In this document: piece by piece, positions 1 through 5,660 of the stretch | Numbering within the stretch: the stretch's first letter is position 1 | Layout: each line of letters begins with the position of its first letter | Assembly (NCBI RefSeq): GCF_014230465.1 | Contig: NZ_JAAXCY010000020.1 | Coordinates: 4,524 to 68,523, forward strand | Source: Pseudomonas cremoris | GTDB lineage: Bacteria > Pseudomonadota > Gammaproteobacteria > Pseudomonadales > Pseudomonadaceae | Direction: 5' to 3' | DNA length: 64,000 bases | The notes under the pieces: generated by a model | The model's input: the letters and a program-made list of their open reading frames with translations, nothing else | What the model was told of the DNA's origin: nothing | The model's database searches: none | Translations under genes and position numbers: made by a program

Positions 1-207
1 GCCTTCGTTCACCTCGCCGAAATCCAGGTAGGCGGGTTGATGAAGCAATGCCTCCAGGTCAAGGGCAGGGTTTTCACTGACCCACTGCACCTGGATGAAA
101 TACGGTTGATCGAGGGCCTCACTGCCTTTAAAGGCAAGCACCTGAAAGTCGTTATTTAAACCTGGAAATACCAACTTGAAACGTGACGAAACAAACGCGC
201 TATCCAT
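1..207 (-). CDS. vgrG: VgrG-type T6SS spike protein, N-terminal fragment (runs off left edge)
   Basis: Only the first 69 codons are present; the gene continues beyond base 1. The translation starts MDSAFVSSRFKLVFPGL and carries the pattern typical of VgrG N-termini: a short beta-rich opening, an FxVLAFKGSEALDQPYF segment and a VSENPALDLEALL segment (the gp27-like domain start in this family). VgrG forms the puncturing tip of type VI secretion systems and often carries or binds effectors. No other T6SS gene is in the window, so it may be an orphan vgrG island. The ribosome binding site before ATG at 207 is weak. Family assignment is from motif memory on a short piece. Confidence 0.7.
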   Translation of the reverse strand, partial: MDSAFVSSRFKLVFPGLNNDFQVLAFKGSEALDQPYFIQVQWVSENPALDLEALLHQPAYLDFGEVNEG

Positions 208-508
208 CCGCTGTTACCCGCCATCCATTTTCCATACTGAAAGACTCTTTTCGCTCAACTTGAATAAGTTGCCGAGAAAAAGTCGCCTGAACGCCAGGAA
301 GCTTAGCGATTTCAGACAGGAATCGGCCGCCACAAAATAAAAAAGAAGTTTCGTACAAAGAAGCTGCAAGTATCTTTTTACTAAATAAAAGCTCACCCAG
401 CATCCACGCCTTATTAATAAGAAAGGCCCTACGCCGACTTAGTATTTTAGGAACTTACTAATAGAGAATCAGCTGACACTAAGTTAAGCCGTCAGCTGCT
501 TTAAAAGC
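208..508. other. Intergenic region with one inverted repeat
   Basis: About 300 bases between the start of the VgrG gene and the end of the DapF-like gene, noticeably more AT-rich than its surroundings. I see no convincing gene. An 8-bp perfect inverted repeat (CAGCTGAC at 470-477, GTCAGCTG at 491-498, 13-base loop) lies just past the stop of the DapF-like gene. It could act as its terminator, although no clear T-run follows. Confidence 0.4.
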
Positions 509-1495
509 TCACACTTGCAGGCGCGCAGTCCCGAACAGGCTGACGCTCAGCAACGTCTCGCCTTGAGCAAACAACCTCACCGGCGCAGTGCCGCCTGGCA
601 TTGTCACGGCGATTTCGCCAGCCTCGACCCAACCCGCGCGCCACGCCGCACAGGCCACCGCACTGGCGCTGGTCCCGGAAGACGCGGTGGGGCCCTCGCC
701 GCGCTCGAACACGCGGGCGATCACACGGTTGTCGGACTGCCGGGCAGCCCATTGCAAATTGACCCCAGCCCTGCAGGGCTGGCCACCGCCCACTGGGGGA
801 GCAAAGGCAATCGCCTGTAGGGGGGCGAACAGTGGCGGTTGCTGCATCTGTTGATTGTCCGGCAATGCCGACGCTTGCTCGACCAGCGTCACACAATGTG
901 GGTTACCCACCCGCACAAATTGGCTACAAGCCCATTGCGGGTTGATCGCGGCCAGTTCGGTCACATGACTGAGCTCAACCCCGCCCAGGAGCGTTTGCTC
1001 CACGCCCTGTGCGCCCACCGCGACCGGACCGAACTCGGGTGTACCCAACGCCAACCAAAACCCCTCGGTGTGCTCGTACACCGCTGGCTCAACCTGAGTG
1101 GCCACGGGGGATGGCGCATCCGATTTGTCGTGATGCACCCGCAGCTCACACGCTTCGGTCATCAAGCCTGCGTCACTGAGTGCCTGGGCGAAGATGGTCA
1201 ACCCGTTACCACTACGTTCGGCCAGGGAACCGTCGGTGTTGACGATCAGCAGGTCAAACGGTGGTTCGGCCTGGAATGGGCCGACCAACAGACCGTCACA
1301 ACGGTGAGCCTTGCCAGCAACCGGACGCGGACGGGAATCCCAGCCGCATTCGGACGCTACAGCGGACAATGTCCATGACGCACGATCACGCGCTGCCTGC
1401 GTTGCGCTCTGAGCAACCGCGATGCCCTGCTGACGCAGGACCTCGGGGCTGACTACCCCGTAAATATTGCCCCGCGCATCGTAGAACATCGTCAT
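509..1495 (-). CDS. DapF-superfamily protein lacking both catalytic cysteines
   Basis: A 328-residue member of the diaminopimelate epimerase (PLP-independent racemase) superfamily. The two half-site signatures are visible: N-T-D-G-S-L-A-E-R-S-G-N-G at about residues 86-98, and E-R-G-E-G-P-T-A-S-S-G-T at about 264-275. In active DapF-type epimerases each motif holds a catalytic Cys (CGNG and ACGTG). Here Ser95 and Ser273 occupy those places, so ordinary two-base Cys/Cys racemisation is unlikely. It is long for DapF (about 275 residues) and is not the housekeeping enzyme. It is divergent from an MFS carrier gene starting at 1711, which suggests a shared substrate. Start ATG 1495 has an AGG eight bases upstream; ATG 1489 is an alternative. 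Confidence 0.7.
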   Translation of the reverse strand: MTMFYDARGNIYGVVSPEVLRQQGIAVAQSATQAARDRASWTLSAVASECGWDSRPRPVAGKAHRCDGLLVGPFQAEPPFDLLIVNTDGSLAERSGNGLTIFAQALSDAGLMTEACELRVHHDKSDAPSPVATQVEPAVYEHTEGFWLALGTPEFGPVAVGAQGVEQTLLGGVELSHVTELAAINPQWACSQFVRVGNPHCVTLVEQASALPDNQQMQQPPLFAPLQAIAFAPPVGGGQPCRAGVNLQWAARQSDNRVIARVFERGEGPTASSGTSASAVACAAWRAGWVEAGEIAVTMPGGTAPVRLFAQGETLLSVSLFGTARLQV

Positions 1496-1662
1496 GGTGC
1501 TGCCTGCCAGAGAGTTTTCATCGGTTAGTCCGTTCGTTCACCTACACACTTGGCTGGCAGCGTATTACAGAACAGGCCTGGTGTGGGCAGCGACCCTGCA
1601 AGTCGTTATTCACCGAAAGCAGGCAGGGAACCCGGCTCGCACGGCGCGGCCTGATGTGCAAG

Positions 1663-1680
1663 GATGTCGCGCCGGACATC
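1663..1680. promoter_or_regulatory. Palindrome in the divergent promoter region (possible operator)
   Basis: GATGTC and GACATC arms (6 bp, perfect) are separated by GCGCCG, 30 bases before the MFS start and between two divergent genes. The position suits a regulator site; no regulator is encoded next door. Low confidence. Confidence 0.25.
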
Positions 1681-1710
1681 GTTCTCTGAACGCAAAACCA
1701 AGGATTTTTC

Positions 1711-2862
1711 ATGACTGCCATCCCCACCCCAGCGCCCGTGGTTCCCGGGCGGCTGGAGCAAATGTCGACGCGTATCGCATTTTTCATCGCAGGCTTCGGC
1801 ATTGCCGCCTGGGCGCCGTTGGTGCCGTATGCAAAGGCCCGCGCCGAACTCAATGAAGGCACGCTGGGGTTATTGCTCTTGTGCCTGGGCGTCGGCTCTA
1901 TCATCGCCATGCCGGCGGCCGGTGCGTTGGCATCGCGCTTTGGCTGCCGACGGGTGCTGAGCGCCGGGACGATCATGATCTGCCTGGCACTGCCAATGCT
2001 GGCCACCGTCAGTTCGATTCCGTTGTTGATGGTTGGGTTATTCCTGTTTGGCGCCGGTCTGGGCACGGTGGATTCCACGGTCAATTTGCAGGCGGTGATT
2101 GTCGAGCGGGCCAGTGGCAAAACCATGATGTCGGGCTTTCACGGGCTGTTCAGCCTTGGCGGGATTGTCGGTGCGGCGGGGGTCTCGGGGTTGCTGGGGC
2201 TGGGGCTGTCACCGCTACAGGCAACACTGGTGGTGATCGTGATCACGCTGGCAGCGCTGTTCAAGGCGGCGCCCCACTTGTTGCCTTACGGCAGTGAGAG
2301 CTCAGGACCCGCCTTTGCGGTGCCCCACGGCGTGGTGCTGTTTATCGGGTGCCTGTGTTTCATCGTGTTCCTGGCCGAAGGTGCGGTACTCGACTGGAGC
2401 GCAGTGTTCCTCAGTGCCGAGCGCGGTCTGGATGAAGCCTATGCAGGCCTGGGCTACGCAGCCTTTGCCCTGACCATGACCGCCGGGCGCCTGACCGGTG
2501 ATGCCATTGTGCGGCGCCTGGGCGCAACCCGGGTGATCGTGATCGGCGGCGCGCTGGCCACCGTGGGGATGCTGCTTACCACCCTGCTGCCAGCCTGGGA
2601 AACCGCATTGTTGGGGTATGCACTAGTGGGCGCGGGCTGCTCGAATATCGTGCCGGTGTTGTATACCGCCGTGGGCAAGCAAAAGGTCATGCCCGAACAC
2701 ATCGCGGTACCAGCCATCACGACCCTCGGTTACGCCGGCATCCTCGCGGGCCCGGCAATGATCGGTTTTATCGCCCACGGCAGCAGCCTGAATACGGCCT
2801 TTGTATTGATCGCACTGTTGCTGGCAGGCGTGGCCATCAGCGGCAAGATTCTCAAGGTGTAA
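1711..2862 (+). CDS. MFS transporter (YbjJ-like)
   Basis: A 383-residue, very hydrophobic protein with about twelve predicted membrane spans. A conserved MFS-type loop sits after the second span (G-A-L-A-S-R-F-G-C-R-R). Length and sequence flavour recall the E. coli YbjJ group of inner-membrane MFS carriers. AAGGA stands upstream of the ATG. It is divergent from the Ser/Ser DapF-like gene, so it may import or export the ligand of that protein, but the substrate cannot be read from the sequence. Confidence 0.8.
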   Translation: MTAIPTPAPVVPGRLEQMSTRIAFFIAGFGIAAWAPLVPYAKARAELNEGTLGLLLLCLGVGSIIAMPAAGALASRFGCRRVLSAGTIMICLALPMLATVSSIPLLMVGLFLFGAGLGTVDSTVNLQAVIVERASGKTMMSGFHGLFSLGGIVGAAGVSGLLGLGLSPLQATLVVIVITLAALFKAAPHLLPYGSESSGPAFAVPHGVVLFIGCLCFIVFLAEGAVLDWSAVFLSAERGLDEAYAGLGYAAFALTMTAGRLTGDAIVRRLGATRVIVIGGALATVGMLLTTLLPAWETALLGYALVGAGCSNIVPVLYTAVGKQKVMPEHIAVPAITTLGYAGILAGPAMIGFIAHGSSLNTAFVLIALLLAGVAISGKILKV

Positions 2863-2874
2863 AAAATACCGCGC

Positions 2875-2898
2875 AAAGCCAGGGCGCTACCTGGCTTT
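2875..2898. terminator. Hairpin between convergent genes
   Basis: AAAGCCAGG and CCTGGCTTT form a 9-bp perfect stem with a 6-base loop that contains the stop codon of the minus-strand gene. On the minus strand a run of T follows about eight bases later, near the end of the MFS gene. It probably terminates one or both convergent transcripts. Confidence 0.45.
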
Positions 2899-3435
2899 GT
2901 ACATCTCATATTGTTCCAGCCAGCGTTCCAGGCTTTTATTGCTGAGGCACCCTTCATGCCTGGGTCGACCAAACAGACGGGGGTAATTGGCGCGTTCCAG
3001 CGAACGCAACAATCCCGGCCGTTCAATGATGTTTTTGGCCGTGTAGACACAATGTTCGCTGTACTTTTTACTGGGCAGCCCGGTAGCAGGCTCCAATTTC
3101 GGCAACCCCTGGGCATCGGTATCGTCAGGATCATTCATCACCGCTCTAAGGAGGATGATGTCCACATACTCCAACGCATCAAAAAAACCTGCTCGATCCT
3201 TGGTCGTGTCCTTCAACTGCTTGAAATAGCCTTGCAGCGCCTGGACGACCTTGGCGTTGCACTGGCCGTGAAAAGGGTCTTGGCTGTAGACGCAGGGGGA
3301 ACTGTTGCCCCGCAACGCTGCTGCCGCCGCCTTTAGGCTGTCGCGGGTTATGAAGCCCTCGAAATCGATGATTGCGTCGTTCAACAGCGGGCGTTTGAGA
3401 ATCTCCCTGACCACCAGGATAATGCGGTCCCGCAC
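2887..3435 (-). CDS. 3' fragment of the split HrpF/NolX-like gene
   Basis: A 182-codon frame that opens at a GTG without a Shine-Dalgarno sequence and begins RDRIILVVREILKRPLL, the middle of a repeat module. It holds the rest of module 1 and all of module 2 (ALQGYFKQLKD ... IIERPGLLRSL ... LSNKSLERWL). Independent translation is unlikely, so it is best read as the remainder of the frame-shifted gene. Confidence 0.4.
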   Translation of the reverse strand: MRDRIILVVREILKRPLLNDAIIDFEGFITRDSLKAAAAALRGNSSPCVYSQDPFHGQCNAKVVQALQGYFKQLKDTTKDRAGFFDALEYVDIILLRAVMNDPDDTDAQGLPKLEPATGLPSKKYSEHCVYTAKNIIERPGLLRSLERANYPRLFGRPRHEGCLSNKSLERWLEQYEMYKAR

Positions 3436-3436
3436 G

Positions 3437-3799
3437 TTAATCTCCAGCCAGCTCTTGCGCAGCGATTCTGCGCAGAGACGATTGCGTCAAGCGCCCCTCC
3501 TTGAAAAAAGAATGCAGTTCACCAAAGTGCTTATCCAGTTCGCTCGCCAATTGGCTATCAGTCGAATGCGGGCCGGGTGGGGTGGTATTCGCGCGAACAA
3601 CCGGCGCACTCTGTAACGCCTGATAGCGCAGCGACGACAAGGCACCACGACACACCGCGTGTTGGCTCGGCTGCACATCCCACGCAATGCGTTGATCATC
3701 GCAAGGGTTATGGGCGATGGGCATTGCCACAGTTGAACGCTCATCTACCCCACCTCTAACCAGCGGTATTGCGAGAGGTGTTACACCATTAATTGTCAT
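3437..3799 (-). CDS. 5' fragment of the split HrpF/NolX-like gene
   Basis: The intact 120-residue frame that would be made from the hrp-box promoter if the insertion is real. It contains the whole N-terminal region, which may carry a type III secretion signal, and the first half of module 1, ending at the TAA created by the extra base. It has the only good ribosome binding site of the pair (GGAG before ATG 3799). See the pseudogene entry for the reconstruction. Confidence 0.5.
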   Translation of the reverse strand: MTINGVTPLAIPLVRGGVDERSTVAMPIAHNPCDDQRIAWDVQPSQHAVCRGALSSLRYQALQSAPVVRANTTPPGPHSTDSQLASELDKHFGELHSFFKEGRLTQSSLRRIAAQELAGD

Positions 3800-3895
3800 T
3801 CTTCATCTCCAGCCATTTACGTATACACGCTTGTCTGGCAGCCACGAAAAGATGGCCAAAGTCATCCAATAGACCCCAGTGAAGCGCGCCATCGA

Positions 3896-3923
3896 TATGT
3901 GGTGGGGCGAACGCAATAGTTCC
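3896..3923 (-). promoter_or_regulatory. hrp box (HrpL-type sigma promoter)
   Basis: On the minus strand GGAACT, then 15 bases, then CCACATA. The known hrp-box consensus is GGAACC-N15/16-CCACNNA; only the last base of the first half differs. It ends 96 bases before the ATG of the split HrpF/NolX-like gene, the right place and orientation for an HrpL-family ECF sigma promoter. Confidence 0.65.
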
Positions 3924-3979
3924 GAATTAAGGGCGCAGAGCAATGACAGCATGTAAACGTTGACACCGCGCGGCCTGAG

Positions 3980-4330
3980 TCAGTCGAGCTTGAACGCATC
4001 AGGCACAGGTCGGTCTTCGCCCCGTTGCCCAGTGCACAGGCTCCTTAACCCAAGCATCACCGAGGCCAGTGCGCCGCGAACGTCTACCAATGAGCCAGTG
4101 TCATGAACCGGGCCCTGCCCGGCTGGAAGCATGCCACGGGCAAAATCATCCGCGACAGGGGCCTGGAACCTGTGCCGGCCGGCAAAATCTTTCATCCGCT
4201 GGATTTCGCTGGCGTGGCGTACCAGGACTGTCTCTCTTTCCTGCGTGGGTTCTGGCGTTTCGCCATGGGTTCGAATGCTTACGGGTTGCCAATACTCCAT
4301 CTGGCGAGTGTTCAGGGAAGACGTCGTCAT
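3980..4330 (-). CDS. Small protein of unknown function in the hrp-box island
   Basis: A 116-residue product starting MTTSSLNTRQMEYW. GGGGG six bases before ATG 4330 favours this start over one at 4354. It has no signal peptide or membrane span. The N-terminus is rich in Ser/Thr/Gln and the middle (about 40-75) is charged and possibly helical. I do not recognise a family. It lies 78 bases downstream of the hrp-box-controlled gene at 4409-5452 with no terminator or second hrp box between them, so it is probably co-transcribed. It could be a small secreted protein or a chaperone, but nothing in the sequence decides this. Confidence 0.55.
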   Translation of the reverse strand: MTTSSLNTRQMEYWQPVSIRTHGETPEPTQERETVLVRHASEIQRMKDFAGRHRFQAPVADDFARGMLPAGQGPVHDTGSLVDVRGALASVMLGLRSLCTGQRGEDRPVPDAFKLD

Positions 4331-4408
4331 ATAGCCCCCAAGGGAAGTCGCCACGGGCGTCTCGTGGCGATCTACCTGTCTAATGAATGAGGCTGCGGCG
4401 CGGCTGTA

Positions 4409-5452
4409 TCAACGAGCCATCTGGCGCAGCGTATCTTTGTGAATCCAACCGTCCTTGCCCCAATGATCTCCACCGTCCAGCGCTGCCAATGTATCGGAAC
4501 GCTTGAGGATCTCCTGTGCGATCCAGGCCGGGTAGCCACTAAGCGGGGGGGAAGATCTGCGCAGCTTGTCGAGACTTATGTACTCCGGGTTATCGCAGTC
4601 TTGCAAATCCTCGAAATGTTTAAACATTTTCTGGGCCAATTGCTTGTCGTCCAGATACTTCATAGGACTTTGACTGCCGAGGGTCATTTCGATTTCGCGC
4701 CTGTAGATTTTGTCGTTCAATGCACCGGTGGTGCTGTGCCGATCGATTGCTTGTATCAGCTCGGGACGCTGGAGCAGTGCACGTGCAAGGCGGATGTTTT
4801 TGTCAGTGGCCTCAATACCTGTCGGGCGCTGCCCCGCAACTCTCTCAATGTCCTGCTTGGTGATATAGGTCCGGCAGCTTGAGTCTCTAAAGGCGTCGAA
4901 GTTGTCCAATAACTCGCGGGCAAGTTCATCATTGCGTTCATAGCGGCAAGGCTCAGGTTTACAAGGCGTAGGACGCTCCGGCGGCTTGCCATTGCACGGA
5001 TCAGGCTTGCATGGCGTAGGACGCTCTGGCGGTTTGCTGTAGCACGGATCCGGCTTGGGCCGCTCAGGCGGGCATGGCTTGGGGGGCTTGGGGGGTTTGG
5101 CGTTGCACGGCGCAGGTGGGCAAGGATCCGGTTTTGGTGGGCGCTGCCCACCACACCAGCCTTTCAGGTTCTGCTTGAATTTATCGAAGAATCCCGGCGG
5201 CTGGGTATCCGACGCTGCCGACTGGCGGCTACAACCCTGTGACGCGTTACCGTCTGCACGCTCCTTAGTGGTCGACGCGTGAGCAGCAAACACCTTTCCG
5301 GGCTTGTCGTCGCTCGAGTTAAAACTGACTCGATCAGCCTTTTGCCCACTGACTAACGAGGGGGAAACGTCCTTACTTTTGAGCTCGGGCTTAGGGGGCA
5401 GCGGGCGCGGGGGTGGGTTGGAAACAGGTCTATCGAGGGCGGATACCGACAT
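4409..5452 (-). CDS. HrpF/NolX-like repeat protein with Pro/Cys-rich linker (predicted type III secretion substrate)
   Basis: A 347-residue protein in three parts. Residues 1-100 are polar and rich in Ser and Pro (PPPRPLPPKPE near the start), as expected for a secretion leader. Residues 101-170 form a Pro/Cys/Lys linker of repeated KPPERPTPCKPDPC-type units. Residues 175-347 hold two modules (about 175-260 and 265-347): ELLDNFDAF ... YITKQDIERVAG ... ALLQRPELIQAID, then KMFKHFEDL ... YISLDKLRR ... EILKRSDTLAALD. These resemble the repeats of HrpF/NolX/HrpK translocator-type proteins (from memory, not searched). ATG 5452 has TGGAG upstream, and an hrp box lies 81 bases before it. No secretion apparatus gene is in the window, so the T3SS must lie elsewhere. 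Confidence 0.6.
   Translation of the reverse strand: MSVSALDRPVSNPPPRPLPPKPELKSKDVSPSLVSGQKADRVSFNSSDDKPGKVFAAHASTTKERADGNASQGCSRQSAASDTQPPGFFDKFKQNLKGWCGGQRPPKPDPCPPAPCNAKPPKPPKPCPPERPKPDPCYSKPPERPTPCKPDPCNGKPPERPTPCKPEPCRYERNDELARELLDNFDAFRDSSCRTYITKQDIERVAGQRPTGIEATDKNIRLARALLQRPELIQAIDRHSTTGALNDKIYRREIEMTLGSQSPMKYLDDKQLAQKMFKHFEDLQDCDNPEYISLDKLRRSSPPLSGYPAWIAQEILKRSDTLAALDGGDHWGKDGWIHKDTLRQMAR
4954..5049. repeat. Two 48-bp tandem repeats inside the Pro/Cys-rich linker
   Basis: Bases 4954-5001 and 5002-5049 are near-identical 48-bp direct repeats (16 codons) encoding the KPPERPTPCKP(D/E)PC units. The shared core GGCGTAGGACGCTC starts at 4965 and again at 5013. Such a repeat can change copy number by slippage. 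Confidence 0.75.
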
Positions 5453-5532
5453 TTGAATCTCCAGTCCGGCTTTATCACAGGGTTCACCTGCCTATCCAAC
5501 GTCTTTGCGAGCGCATGAATGCAGGCAATCTC

Positions 5533-5561
5533 TGTGTGGTGGCCCCGTCCGATTCAGTTCC
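5533..5561 (-). promoter_or_regulatory. hrp box (HrpL-type sigma promoter)
   Basis: On the minus strand GGAACT, 16 bases, CCACACA: one mismatch from GGAACC-N16-CCACNNA. It is 81 bases before the ATG of the HrpF/NolX-like gene at 5452. A second, similar box precedes the neighbouring split gene. Confidence 0.7.
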
Positions 5562-5615
5562 TGACAGACGCGCCAAATAGCCGAGTACCGGTAGGAGGTT
5601 GGATCATCACGCAAA

Positions 5616-5644
5616 AAAAATCGCAGCATTGCGCTGCGATTTTT
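5616..5644. terminator. Strong intrinsic terminator after fecA
   Basis: AAAAATCGCAGC and GCTGCGATTTTT form a 12-bp perfect stem with a 5-base loop and A/T runs on both flanks. It is placed 17 bases past the fecA stop (minus strand) and would work in both directions. Confidence 0.85.
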
Positions 5645-5660
5645 CCGTATAGGTTGCAGG

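Larger units (their letters stand above)
2887..3799 (-). pseudogene. HrpF/NolX-like repeat protein gene, split by a one-base insertion
   Basis: Two adjacent minus-strand reading frames (3799-3437 and 3435-2887) form one gene. The first ends ...RIAAQELAGD-stop. If one T of the GATTAAC at 3442-3436 is removed, the frame continues NVRDRIILVVREILKRPLL. The restored stretch matches in length and pattern the module VAGQRP...ALLQRPEL of the neighbouring protein at 4409-5452. The repaired product would be about 303 residues: a variable Ser/Pro/Arg-rich N-terminus and two modules (about 100-180 and 190-300), each with an F-x-x-L helix, an I-T-R-D-S-L or L-S-N-K-S-L motif and an R-P-x-L-L segment. Similar modules occur in HrpF/NolX/HrpK type III proteins (from memory). 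Start ATG 3799 has GGAG eight bases upstream and an hrp box further up. A sequencing error is possible. Confidence 0.55.

Noticed and set aside
200..403. 67-codon minus-strand frame upstream of the VgrG gene
   Set aside because: It overlaps the VgrG start in another frame, has no ribosome binding site of note and its translation looks non-native.
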